From the NCBI GenBank assembly GCA_033782935.1, contig JAWQEG010000508.1, positions 677,501-741,500 on the forward strand: a stretch of DNA of 64,000 nucleotides, in the 5' to 3' direction. The DNA comes from Petrolisthes cinctipes. Lineage: Eukaryota; Arthropoda; Malacostraca; Decapoda; Porcellanidae. Positions 21,353 to 34,574 of this stretch are shown piece by piece. The notes below the pieces were generated by a model. That model ran no database searches and was not told the origin of the DNA. It worked only from the letters and a program-made list of their open reading frames with translations. The translations under genes and the position numbers were made by a program. Numbering within the stretch: the stretch's first letter is position 1; every line of letters begins with the position of its first letter.

Positions 21353-23643
21353 TATCGACTTTTTGGCACCTAAAAGATCGATTTTTAAGCATGTTTTTAG
21401 CCTATATTTTGAAAATATTCTAGCACTGTACAGATTGCTTCTGGGACCCCAAAATATTGAATTTTCGGGTGTTTTGAGCCTGAATTTGAGATATAAACGG
21501 GTACAGAAGATACATGCACATATTGACTTTGGGCACCAAAAATATCGATTTTCAGCATGTTTTGAGCCTGTATTTTGAAAATACTCTAACACTGAGTATG
21601 CATGTACAGATTGCTTCTGGGACCCCAAAATATTGAATTTTCGGGTGTTTTGAGCCTGAATTTGAGATATAAACGGGTACTGAAGATGCATGCACATATC
21701 GACTTTTGTGCACCAAAAAGATCGATTTTCAGTATGTTTTGAGCATGTATTTTGAAAATACTCTAACACGGAGTAGGCATGTACAGATCGCTTCTGGGAC
21801 CCCTAAATATCGAATTTTCGGGTGTTTTGGGACTGAATTTGAGATATCGACTTTTTGGCACCTAAAAGATCGATTTTTAGCATGTTTTTAGCCTATATTT
21901 TGAAAATATTCTAGCACTGTGTAGGCATGTACAGATTGCTTCTGGGACCCCAAAATATTGAATTTTCGGGTGTTTTGAGCCTGAATTTGAGATATAAACG
22001 GGTACTGAAGATGCATGCACATATCGACTTTTGTGCACCTAAAAGATCGATTTTCAGTATGTTTTGAGCATGTATTTTGAAAATACTCTAACACGGAGTA
22101 GGCATGTACAGATCGCTTCTGGGATCCCTAAATATCGAATTTTCGGGTGTTTTGGGACTGAATTTGAGATATCGACTTTTTGGGACCTAAAAGATCGATT
22201 TTTAGCATGTTTTTAGCCTATATTTTGAAAATATTCTAGCACTGTACAGATTGCTTCTTAGACCCCAAAATATTGAATTTTCGGGTGTTTTGAGCCTGAA
22301 TTTGAGATATAAACGGGTACAGAAGATACATGCACATATTGACTTTGGGCATCTAAAAGATCGATTTTCAGCATGTTTTGGGCCTGTATTTTGAAAATAC
22401 TCTAACACTGAGTAGGCATGAACAGATTGCTTCTGGGACCCCAAAATATTGAATTTTCGGGTGTTTTGAGCCTGAATTTGAGATATAAACGGGTACTGAA
22501 GATGCATGCACATATCGACTTTTGTGCACCTAAAAGATCGATTTTCAGTATGTTTTGAGCATGTATTTTGAAAATACTCTAACACGGAGTAGGCATGTAC
22601 AGATCGCTTCTGGGACCCCTAAATATCGAATTTTCGGGTGTTTTGGGACTGAATTTGAGATATCGACTTTTTGGCACCTAAAAGATCGATTTTTAGCATG
22701 TTTTTAGCCTATATTTTGAAAATAGTCTAGCACTGAACAGATTGCTTCTGGGACCCCAAAATATTGAATTTTCGGGTGTTTTGAGCCTGAATTTGAGATA
22801 TAAACGGGTACAGAAGATACATGCACATATTGACTTTGGGCACCAAAAATATCGATTTTCAGCATGTTTTGGTCCTGAATTTTTTAAAATACTCTAACAC
22901 GGAGTAGGCATGTACAGATCGCTTCTGGGACCCCAAAATATTGAATTTTCGGGTGTTTAGGGCCAGAATTTGAGATATAAACGGGTACAGAAGATGCATG
23001 CACATATCGACTTTTGGGCACCTAAAAGATCGATTTTCAGTATGTTTTTGGCCTGTATTTTGAAAATACTCTAACACGGAGTAGGCATGTACAGATACCT
23101 TCTGGGACCCCTAAATATCGAATTTTCGGGTGTTTTGGGACTGAATTTGAGATATCGACTTTTTGGCACCTAAAAGATCGATTTTTAGCATGTTTTTAGC
23201 CTATATTTTGAAAATATTCTAGCACTGTACAGATTGCTTCTGGGACCCCAAAATATTGAATTTTCGGGTGTTTTGAGCCTGAATTTGAGATATAAACGGG
23301 TACAGAAGATACATGCACATATTGACTTTGGGCACCAAAAATATCGATTTTCAGCATGTTTTGGGCCTGAATTTTAAAAATACTCTAACACGGAGTAGGC
23401 ATGTACAGATCGCTTCTGGGACCCCAAAATATCGAATTTTCGGGAGTTTTGATCCTGAATTTGAGATATAAACGGGTAATGAAGATGCATGCACATATCG
23501 ACTTTTGTGCACCTAAAAGATCGATTTTCAGTATGTTTTGAGCATGTATTTTGAAAATACTCTAACACGGAGTAGGCATGTACAGATCGCTTCTGGGACC
23601 CCAAAATATCGAATTTTCGAGTGTTTTGGGGCTGAATTTGAGA
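21353..23643 (+). repeat. Higher-order block X, copy X1 (2,291 bp)
   Basis: Monomer starts: B21353 (168), L21521, A21697, E21845, A22022, B22170, F22337, A22513, B22661, C22828 (177), D23005, B23153, C23320, A23496. Block X markers present: tttttaagcatg, cttcttagacc near 22,255, gcatgaacag near 22,420, cactgaacag near 22,731, and the ttttttaaaa C monomer. Its fourth monomer is E-length where copies X2 and X4 have B, which explains the 10-bp greater length. It lacks the cagtaagtttt and tttctggtg variants of the other copies. Confidence 0.86.
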
Positions 23644-24134
23644 TATCGACTTTTTGGCACCTAAAAGATCGATTTTTAGCATGTTTTTAGCCTATATTTT
23701 GAAAATATTCTAGCACTGTACAGATTGCTTCTGGGACCCCAAAAAATTGAATTTTCGGGTGTTTTGAGCCTGAATTTGAGATATAAACGGGTACAGAAGA
23801 TACATGCACATATTGACTTTGGGCATCTAAAATATCGATTTTCAGCATGTTTTGGGCCTGTAATTTGAAAATACTCTAACACTGAGTAGGCATGTACAGA
23901 TTGCTTCTGGGACCCCAAAATATTGAATTTTCGGGTGTTTTGAGCCTGAATTTGAGATATAAACGGGTACTGAAGATGCATGCACATATCGACTTTTGTG
24001 CTCCTAAAAGATCGATTTTCAGTATGTTTTGAGCATGTATTTTGAAAATACTCTAACACGGAGTAGGCATGTACAGATCGCTTCTGGGACCCCTAAATAT
24101 CGAATTTTCGGGTGTTTTGGGACTGAATTTGAGA
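23644..24134 (+). repeat. 491-bp B-F-A trimer between X1 and X2
   Basis: Monomers B23644, F23811, A23987. The F carries gtaatttgaaaatac, a dyad variant also seen in F monomers at 12010 and 20714, and the B has ccccaaaaaattg. Otherwise ordinary satellite. Confidence 0.82.
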
Positions 24135-26414
24135 TATCGACTTTTTGGCACCTAAAAGATCGATTTTTAAGCATGTTTTTAGCCTATATTTTGAAAATAT
24201 TCTAGCACTGTACAGATTGCTTCTGGGACCCCAAAATATTGAATTTTCGGGTGTTTTGAGCCTGAATTTGAGATATAAACGGGTACAGAAGATACATGCA
24301 CATATTGACTTTGGGCACCAAAAATATCGATTTTCAGCATGTTTTGGGCCTGTATTTTGAAAATACTCTAACACTGAGTAGGCATGTACAGATTCCTTTG
24401 GGACCCCAAAATATTGAATTTTCGGGTGTTTTGAGCCTGAATTTGAGATATAAACGGGTACTGAAGATGCATGCACATATCGACTTTTGTGCACCAAAAA
24501 GATCGATTTTCAGTATGTTTTGAGCATGTATTTTGAAAATACTCTAACACGGAGTAGGCATGTACAGATCGCTTCTGGGACCCCTAAATATCGAATTTTC
24601 TGGTGTTTTGGGACTGAATTTGAGATATCGACTTTTTGGCACCTAAAAGATCGATTTTTAGCATGTTTTTAGCCTATATTTTGAAAATATTCTAGCACTG
24701 TACAGATTGCTTCTGGGACCCCAAAATATTGAATTTTCGGGTGTTTTGAGCCTGAATTTGAGATATAAACGGGTACTGAAGATGCATGCACATATCGACT
24801 TTTGTGCACCTAAAAGATCGATTTTCAGTATGTTTTGAGCATGTATTTTGAAAATACTCTAACACGGAGTAGGCATGTACAGATCGCTTCTGGGACCCCT
24901 AAATATCGAATTTTCGGGTGTTTTGGGACTGAATTTGAGATATCGACTTTTTGGCACCTAAAAGATCGATTTTTAGCATGTTTTTAGCCTATATTTTGAA
25001 AATATTCTAGCACTGTACAGATTGCTTCTTAGACCCCAAAATATTGAATTTTCGGGTGTTTTGAGCCTGAATTTGAGATATAAACGGGTACAGAAGATAC
25101 ATGCACATATTGACTTTGGGCATCTAAAAGATCGATTTTCAGCATGTTTTGGGCCTGTATTTTGAAAATACTCTAACACTGAGTAGGCATGAACAGATTG
25201 CTTCTGGGACCCCAAAATATTGAATTTTCGGGTGTTTTGAGCCTGAATTTGAGATATAAACGGGTACTGAAGATGCATGCACATATCGACTTTTGTGCAC
25301 CTAAAAGATCGATTTTCAGTAAGTTTTGAGCATGTATTTTGAAAATACTCTAACACGGAGTAGGCATGTACAGATCGCTTCTGGGACCCCTAAATATCGA
25401 ATTTTAGGGTGTTTTGGGACTGAATTTGAGATATCGACTTTTTGGCACCTAAAAGATCGATTTTTAGCATGTTTTTAGCCTATACTTTGAAAATATTCTA
25501 GCACTGAACAGATTGCTTCTGGGACCCCAAAATATTGAATTTTCGGGTGTTTTGAGCCTGAATTTGAGATATAAACGGGTACAGAAGATACATGCACATA
25601 TTGACTTTGGGCACCAAAAATATCGATTTTCAGCATGTTTTGGTCCTGAATTTTTTAAAATACTCTAACACGGAGTAGGCATGTACAGATCGCTTCTGGG
25701 ACCCCAAAATATTGAATTTTCGGGTGTTTAGGGCCAGAATTTGAGATATAAACGGGTACAGAAGATGCATGCACATATCGACTTTTGGGCACCTAAAAGA
25801 TCGATTTTCAGTATGTTTTTGGCCTGTATTTTGAAAATACTCTAACACGGAGTAGGCATGTACAGATACCTTCTGGGACCCCTAAATATCGAATTTTCGG
25901 GTGTTTTGGGACTGAATTTGAGATATCGACTTTTTGGCACCTAAAAGATCGATTTTTAGCATGTTTTTAGCCTATATTTTGAAAATATTCTAGCACTGTA
26001 CAGATTGCTTCTGGGACACCAAAATATTGAATTTTCGGGTGTTTTGAGCCTGAATTTGAGATATAAACGGGTACAGAAGATATATGCACATATTGACTTT
26101 GGGCACCAAAAATATCGATTTTTAGCATGTTTTGGGCCTGAATTTTAAAAATACTCTAACACGTAGTAGGCATGTACAGATCGCTTCTGGGACCCCAAAA
26201 TATCGAATTTTCGGGTGTTTTGAGCCTGAATTTGAGATATAAACGGGTACTGAAGATGCATGCACATATCGACTTTTGTGCACCTAAAAGATCGATTTTC
26301 AGTATGTTTTGAGCATGTATTTTGAAAATACTCTAACACGGAGTAGGCATGTACAGATCGCTTCTGGGACCTCAAAATATCGAATTTTCGGGTGTTTTGG
26401 GGCTGAATTTGAGA
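24135..26414 (+). repeat. Higher-order block X, copy X2 (2,280 bp)
   Basis: Monomer starts: B24135 (168), L24303 (175; reads gattcctttggg), A24478, B24626, A24793, B24941, F25108, A25284, B25432, C25599 (177), D25776, B25924, C26091, A26267. Carries all block X markers plus tttctggtg (near 24,598) and cagtaagtttt (near 25,318), which it shares with X3 and X4 but not X1. The dyad in A25284 is still gtattttgaaaatac. Confidence 0.86.
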
Positions 26415-27721
26415 TATCGACTTTTTGGCACCTAAAAGATCGATTTTTAGCATGTTTTTAGCCTATATTTTGAAAATATTCTAGCACTGTACAGATTGCT
26501 TCTGGGACCCTAAAATATTGAATTTTCGGGTGTTTTGAGCCTGAATTTGAGATATAAACGGGTACAGAAGATACATGCACATATTGACTTTAAGCACCAA
26601 AAATATCGATTTTCAGCATGTTTTGGTCCTGAATTTTGAAAATACTCTAACACGGAGTAGGCATGTACAGATCGCTTCTGGGACCCCAAAATATCGAATT
26701 TTCGGGTGTTTAGGGCCAGAATTTGAGATATAAACAGGTACAGAAGATGCATGCACATATCGACTTTTGGGCACCTAAAAGATCGATTTTCAGTATTTTT
26801 TTGGCCTGTATTTTGAAAATACTCTAACACGGAGTAGGCATGTACAGATCGCTTCTGGGACCTCTAAATATCGAATTTTCGGGTGTTTTGGGACTGAATT
26901 TGAGATATCGATTTTTTGGCACCTAAAATGTCGATTTTTAGCATGTTTTTAGCCTATATTTTGAAAATATTCTAGCACTGTGTAGGCATGTACAGATTGC
27001 TTCTGGGACCCCAAAATATTGAATTTTCGGGTGTTTTGAGCCTGAATTTGAGATATAAACGGGTACAGAAGATACATGCACATATTGACTTTGGGCATCT
27101 AAAATATCGATTTTCAGCATGTTTTGGGCCTGTATTTTGAAAATACTCTAACACTGAGTAGGCATGTACAGATTGCTTCTGGGACCCCAAAATATTGAAT
27201 TTTCGGGTGTTTTGAGCCTGAATTTGAGATATAAACGGGTACTGAAGATGCATGCACATATCGACTTTTGTGCACCTAAAAGATCGATTTTCAGTATGTT
27301 TTGAGCATGTATTTTGAAAATACTCTAACACGGAGTAGGCATGTACAGATCGCTTCTGGGACCCCTAAATATCGAATTTTCGGGTGTTTTGGGACTGAAT
27401 TTGAGATATCGACTTTTTGGCACCTAAAAGATCGATTTTTAGCATGTTTTTAGCCTATATTTTGAAAATATTCTAGCACTGTACAGATTGCTTCTGGGAC
27501 CCCAAAATATTGAATTTTCGGGTGTTTTGAGCCTGAATTTGAGATATAAACGGGTACTGAAGATGCATGCACATATCGACTTTTGTGCACCTAAAAGATC
27601 GATTTTCAGTATGTTTTGAGCATGTATTTTGAAAATACTCTAACACGGAGTAGGCATGTACAGATCGCTTCTGGGACCCCTAAATATCGAATTTTCGGGT
27701 GTTTTGGGACTGAATTTGAGA
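26415..27721 (+). repeat. 1,307-bp octamer between X2 and X3
   Basis: Monomer starts: B26415, C26582, D26758, E26906, F27083, A27259, B27407, A27574. The sum is 1,307 bp, the same length as the octamer at 37.5-40.1 kb but with a different class order, so the equal size is a consequence of shared module lengths and not common identity. Confidence 0.82.
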
Positions 27722-29687
27722 TATCGACTTTTTGGCACCTAAAAGATCGATTTTTAAGCATGTTTTTAGCCTATATTTTGAAAATATTCTAGCACTGTAC
27801 AGATTGCTTCTGGGACCCCAAAATATTGAATTTTCGGGTGTTTTGAGCCTGAATTTGAGATATAAACGGGTACAGAAGATACATGCACATATTGACTTTG
27901 GGCACCAAAAATATCGATTTTCAGCATGTTTTGGGCCTGTATTTTGAAAATACTCTAACACTGAGTAGGCATGTACAGATTGCTTCTGGGACCCCAAAAT
28001 ATTGAATTTTCGGGTGTTTTGAGCCTGAATTTGAGATATAAACGGGTACTGAAGATGCATGCACATATCGACTTTTGTGCACCAAAAAGATCGATTTTCA
28101 GTATGTTTTGAGCATGTATTTTGAAAATACTCTAACACGGAGTAGGCATGTACAGATCGCTTCTGGGACCCCTAAATATCGAATTTTCTGGTGTTTTGGG
28201 ACTGAATTTGAGATATCGACTTTTTGGCACCTAAAAGATCGATTTTTAGCATGTTTTTAGCCTATATTTTGAAAATATTCTAGCACTGTACAGATTGCTT
28301 CTAAGACCCCAAAATATTGAATTTTCGGGTGTTTTGAGCCTGAATTTGAGATATAAACGGGTACAGAAGATACATGCACATATTGACTTTGGGCATCTAA
28401 AAGATCGATTTTCAGCATGTTTTGGGCCTGTATTTTGAAAATACTCTAACACTGAGTAGGCATGAACAGATTGCTTCTGGGACCCCAAAATATTGAATTT
28501 TCGGGTGTTTTGAGCCTGAATTTGAGATATAAACGGGTACTGAAGATGCATGCACATATCGACTTTTGTGCACCTAAAAGATCGATTTTCAGTAAGTTTT
28601 GAGCATGTATTTTCAAAATACTCTAACACGGAGTAGGCATGTACAGATCGCTTCTGGGACCCCTAAATATCGAATTTTCGGGTGTTTTGGGACTGAATTT
28701 GAGATATCGACTTTTTGGCACCTAAAAGATCGATTTTTAGCATGTTTTTAGCCTATATTTTGAAAATATTCTAGCACTGAACAGATTGCTTCTGGGACCC
28801 CAAAATATTGAATTTTCGGGTGTTTTGAGCCTGAATTTGAGATATAAACGGGTACAGAAGATACATGCACATATTGACTTTGGGCACCAAAAATATCGAT
28901 TTTCAGCATGTTTTGGTCCTGAATTTTTTAAAATACTCTAACACGGAGTAGGCATGTACAGATCGCTTCTGGGACCCCAAAATATTGAATTTTCGGGTGT
29001 TTAGGGCCAGAATTTGAGATATAAACGGGTACAGAAGATGCATGCACATATCGACTTTTGGGCACCTAAAAGATCGATTTTCAGTATGTTTTTCGCCTGT
29101 ATTTTGAAAATACTCTAACACGGAGTAGGCATGTACAGATACCTTCTGGGACCCCTAAATATCGAATTTTCGGGTGTTTTGGGACTGAATTTGAGATATC
29201 GACTTTTTGGCACCTAAAAGATCGATTTTTAGCATGTTTTTAGCCTATATTTTGAAAATATTCTAGCACTGTACAGATTGCTTCTGGGACCCCAAAATAT
29301 TGAATTTTCGGGTGTTTTGAGCCTGAATTTGAGATATAAACGGGTACAGAAGATACATGCACATATTGACTTTGGGCACCAAAAATATCGATTTTCAGCA
29401 TGTTTTGGGCCTGAATTTTAAAAATACTCTAACACGGAGTAGGCATGTACAGATCGCTTCTGGGACCCCAAAATATCGAATTTTCGGGTGTTTTGAGCCT
29501 GAATTTGAGATATAAACGGGTACTGAAGATGCATGCACATATCGACTTTTGTGCACCTAAAAGATCGATTTTCAGTATGTTTTGAGCATGTATTTTGAAA
29601 ATACTCTAACACGGAGTAGGCATGTACAGATCGCTTCTGGGACCCCTAAATATCGAGTTTTCGGGTGTTTTGGGACTGAATTTGAGA
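27722..29687 (+). repeat. Higher-order block X, copy X3 (1,966 bp, contracted)
   Basis: Monomer starts: B27722 (168), L27890, A28066, B28214, F28381, A28557, B28705, C28872 (177), D29049, B29197, C29364, A29540. It is one B-A pair (315 bp) shorter than X4. It carries every X2/X4 marker and, with X4 only, tattttcaaaatac in the dyad of A28557. Private changes include cttctaagacc near 28,300 and tttttcgcctg near 29,090. Confidence 0.86.
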
Positions 29688-32293
29688 TATCGACTTTTTG
29701 GCACCTAAAAGATCGATTTTTAGCATGTTTTTAGCCTATATTTTGAAAATATTCTAGCACTGTACAGATTGCTTCTGGGACCCCAAAATATTGAATTTTC
29801 GGGTGTTTTGAGCCTGAATTTGAGATATAAACGGGTACAGAAGATACATGCACATATTGACTTTGGGCACCAAAAATATCGTTTTTCAGCATTTTTTGGT
29901 CCTGAATTTTTTAAAATACTCTAACACGGAGTAGGCATGTACAGATCGCTTCTGGGACCCCAAAATATTGAATTTTCGGGTGTTTAGGGCCAGAATTTGA
30001 GATATAAACGGGTACAGAAGATGCATGCACATATCGACTTTTGGGCACCTAAAAGATCGATTTTCAGTATGTTTTTCGCCTGTATTTTGAAAATACTCTA
30101 ACACGGAGTAGGCATGTACAGATACCTTCTGGGACCCCTAAATATCGAATTTTCGGGTGTTTTGGGACTGAATTTGAGATATCGACTTTTTGGCACCTAA
30201 AAGATCGATTTTTAGCATGTTTTTAGCCTATATTTTGAAAATATTCTAGCACTGTACAGATTGCTTCTGGGACCCCAAAATATTGAATTTTCGGGTGTTT
30301 TTAGCCTGAATTTGAGATATAAACGGGTGCTGAAGATGCATGCACATATCGACTTTTGTGCACCTAAAAGATCGATTTTCAGTATGTTTTGAGCATGTGT
30401 TTTGAAAATACTCTAACACGGAGTAGGCATGTACAGATCGCTTCTGGGACCCCTAAATATCGAATTTTCGGGTGTTTTGGGGCTGAATTTGAGATATCGA
30501 CTTTTTGGCACCTAAAAGATCAGATTTTAGCATGTTTTTAGCCTATTTTTTGAAAATATTCTAGCACTGTACAGATTGCTTCTGGGACCCCAAAATATTG
30601 AATTTTCGGGTGTTTTGAGCCTGAATTTGAGATATAAACGGGTACAGAAGATACATGCACATATTGACTTTGGGCACCAAAAATATCGATTTTCAGCATG
30701 TTTTGGGCCTGTATTTTGAAAATACTCTAACACTGAGTAGGCATGTACAGATTGCTTCTGGGACCCCAAAATATTGAATTTTCGGGTGTTTTGAGCCTGA
30801 ATTTGAGATATAAACGGGTACTGAAGATGCATGCACATATCGACTTTTGTGCACCTAAAAGATCGATTTTCAGTATGTTTTGAGCATGTATTTTGAAAAT
30901 ACTCTAACACGGAGTAGGCATGTACAGATCGCTTCTGGGACCCCTAAATATCGAATTTTCGGGTGTTTTGGGACTGAATTTGAGATATCGACTTTTTGGC
31001 ACCTAAAAGATCGATTTTTAGCATGTTTTTAGCCTATATTTTGAAAATATTCTAGCACTGTGTAGGCATGTACAGATTGCTTCTGGGACCCCAAAATATT
31101 GAATTTTCGGGTGTTTTGAGCCTGAATTTGAGATATAAACGGGTACTGAAGATGCATGCACATATCGACTTTTGTGCACCTAAAAGATCGATTTTCAGTA
31201 TGTTTTGAGCATGTATTTTGAAAATACTCTAACACGGAGTAGGCATGTACAGATCGCTTCTGGGACCCCTAAATATCGAATTTTCGGGTGTTTAGGGCCA
31301 GAATTTGAGATATAAACGGGTACAGAAGATGCATGCACATATCGACTTTTGGGCACCTAAAAGATCGATTTTCAGTATGTTTTTGGCCTGTATTTTGAAA
31401 ATACTCTAACACGTAGTAGGCATGTACAGATCGCTTCTGGGACCCCTAAATATCGAATTTTCGGGTGTTTTGGGACTGAATTTGAGATATCGATTTTTTG
31501 GCACCTAAAATGTCGATTTTTAGCATGTTTTTAGCCTATATTTTGAAAATATTCTAGCACTGTACAGATTGCTTCTGGGGCCCCAAAATATTGAATTTTC
31601 GGGTGTTTTGAGCCTGAATTTGAGATATAAACGGGTACAGAAGATACATGCACATATTGACTTTGGGCATCTAAAATATCGATTTTCAGCATGTTTTGGG
31701 CCTGCAATTTGAAAATACTCTAACACTGAGTAGGCATGTACAGATTGCTTCTGGGACCCCAAAATATTGAATTTTCGGGTGTTTTGAGCCTGAATTTGAG
31801 ATATAAACGGGTACTGAAGATGCATGCACATATCGACTTTTGTGCACCTAAAAGATCGATTTTCAGTATGTTTTGAGCATGTATTTTGAAAATACTCTAA
31901 CACGGAGTAGGCATGTACAGATCGCTTCTGGGACCCCTGAATATCGAATTTTCGGGTGTTTTGGGACTGAATTTGAGATATCGACTTTTTGGCACCTAAA
32001 AGATCGATTTTTAGCATGTTTTTAGCCTATATTTTGAAAATATTCTAGCACTGTACAGATTGCTTCTGGGACCCCAAAATATTGAATTTTCGGGTGTTTT
32101 GAGCCTGAATTTGAGATATAAACGGGTACTGAAGATGCATGCACATATCGACTTTTGTGCACCTAAAAGATCGATTTTCAGTATGTTTTGAGCATGTATT
32201 TTGAAAATACTCTAACACGTAGTAGGCATGTACAGATCGCTTCTGGGACCCCTAAATATCGAATTTTCGGGTGTTTTGGGACTGAATTTGAGA
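29688..32293 (+). repeat. Downstream flank of X3, including a duplicated B-C-D trimer
   Basis: Monomer starts: B29688, C29855 (177), D30032, B30180, A30347, B30495, L30662, A30838, E30986, A+31163, D31340, B31488 (E-like start), F31655, A31831, B31979, A32146. The B-C-D trimer at 29688-30179 repeats the one at 28705-29196, including the private tttttcgcctg variant, at 983-bp spacing. From B30180 to E30986 the order and rare variants (cgggtgctgaag, catgtgttttg, atcagattttagc) match 34575-35557 at a 4,395-bp offset. Confidence 0.84.
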
Positions 32294-34574
32294 TATCGAC
32301 TTTTTGGCACCTAAAAGATCGATTTTTAAGCATGTTTTTAGCCTATATTTTGAAAATATTCTAGCACTGTACAGATTGCTTCTGGGACCCCTAAATATTG
32401 AATTTTCGGGTGTTTTGAGCCTGAATTTGAGATATAAACGGGTACAGAAGATACATGCACATATTGACTTTGGGCACCAAAAATATCGATTTTCAGCATG
32501 TTTTGGGCCTGTATTTTGAAAATACTCTAACACTGAGTAGGCATGTACAGATTGCTTCTGGGACCCCAAAATATTGAATTTTCGGGTGTTTTGAGCCTGA
32601 ATTTGAGATATAAACGGGTACTGAAGATGCATGCACATATCGACTTTTGTGCACCAAAAAGATCGATTTTCAGTATGTTTTGAGCATGTATTTTGAAAAT
32701 ACTCTAACACGGAGTAGGCATGTACAGATCGCTTCTGGGACCCCTAAATATCGAATTTTCTGGTGTTTTGGGACTGAATTTGAGATATCGACTTTTTGGC
32801 ACCTACAAGATCGATTTTTAGCATGTTTTTAGCCTATATTTTGAAAATATTCTAGCACTGTACAGATTGCTTCTGGGACCCCAAAATATTGAATTTTCGG
32901 GTGTTTTGAGCCTGAATTTGAGATATAAACGGGTACTGAAGATGCATGCACATATCGACTTTTGTGCACCTAAAAGATCGATTTTCAGTATGTTTTGAGC
33001 ATGTATTTTGAAAATACTCTAACACGGAGTAGGCATGTACAGATCGCTTCTGGGACCCCTAAATATCGAATTTTCGGGTGTTTTGGGACTGAATTTGAGA
33101 TATCGACTTTTTGGCACCTAAAAGATCGATTTTTAGCATGTTTTTAGCCTATATTTTGAAAATATTCTAGCACTGTACAGATTGCTTCTTAGACCCCAAA
33201 ATATTGAATTTTCGGGTGTTTTGAGCCTGAATTTGAGATATAAACGGGTACAGAAGATACATGCACATATTGACTTTGGGCATCTAAAAGATCGATTTTC
33301 AGCATGTTTTGGGCCTGTATTTTGAAAATACTCTAACACTGAGTAGGCATGAACAGATTGCTTCTGGGACCCCAAAATATTGAATTTTCGGGTGTTTTGA
33401 GCCTGAATTTGAGATATAAACGGGTACTGAAGATGCATGCACATATCGACTTTTGTGCACCTAAAAGATCGATTTTCAGTAAGTTTTGAGCATGTATTTT
33501 CAAAATACTCTAACACGGAGTAGGCATGTACAGATCGCTTCTGGGACCCCTAAATATCGAATTTTCGGGTGTTTTGGGACTGAATTTGAGATATCGACTT
33601 TTTGGCACCTAAAAGATCGATTTTTAGCATGTTTTTAGCCTATATTTTGAAAATATTCTAGCACTGAACAGATTGCTTCTGGGACCCCAAAATATTGAAT
33701 TTTCGGGTGTTTTGAGCCTGAATTTGAGATATAAACGGGTACAGAAGCTACATGCACATATTGACTTTGGGCACCAAAAATATCGATTTTCAGCATGTTT
33801 TGGTCCTGAATTTTTTAAAATACTCTAACACGGAGTAGGCATGTACAGATCGCTTCTGGGACCCCAAAATATTGAATTTTCGGGTGTTTAGGGCCAGAAT
33901 TTGAGATATAAACGGGTACAGAAGATGCATGCACATATCGACTTTTGGGCACCTAAAAGATCGATTTTCAGTATGTTTTTGGCTTGTATTTTGAAAATAC
34001 TCTAACACGGAGTAGGCATGTACAGATACCTTCTGGGACCCCTAAATATCGAATTTTCGGGTGTTTTGGGACTGAATTTGAGATATCGACTTTTTGGCAC
34101 CTAAAAGATCGATTTTTAGCATGTTTTTAGCCTATATTTTGAAAATATTCTAGCACTGTACAGATTGCTTCTGGGACCCCAAAATATTGAATTTTCGGGT
34201 GTTTTGAGCCTGAATTTGAGATATAAACGGGTACAGAAGATACATGCACATATTGACTTTGGGCACCAAAAATATCGATTTTCAGCATGTTTTGGGCCTG
34301 AATTTTAAAAATACTCTAACACGGAGTAGGCATGTACAGATCGCTTCTGGGACCCCAAAATATCGAATTTTCGGGTGTTTTGAGCCTGAATTTGAGATAT
34401 AAACGGGTACTGAAGATGCATGCACATATCGACTTTTGTGCACCTAAAAGATCGATTTTCAGTATGTTTTGAGCATGTATTTTGAAAATACTCTAACACG
34501 GAGTAGGCATGTACAGATCGCTTCTGGGACCCCTAAATATCGAATTTTCGGGTGTTTTGGGACTGAATTTGAGA
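32294..34574 (+). repeat. Higher-order block X, copy X4 (2,281 bp)
   Basis: Monomer starts: B32294 (168), L32462, A32638, B32786, A32953, B33101, F33268, A33444, B33592, C33759 (177), D33936, B34084, C34251, A34427. Shares tattttcaaaatac with X3 (near 33,497) and all older block X markers. It keeps the B-A pair that X3 has lost, so it is the best full-length reference for the block. Confidence 0.87.

Noticed and set aside
22828..23004. ttttttaaaa in C monomers as a polyadenylation or insertion-site signature.
   Set aside because: It is a fixed one-base length variant of ttttgaaaa at the dyad, shared by descent among copies, with no target-site duplication or inserted sequence.
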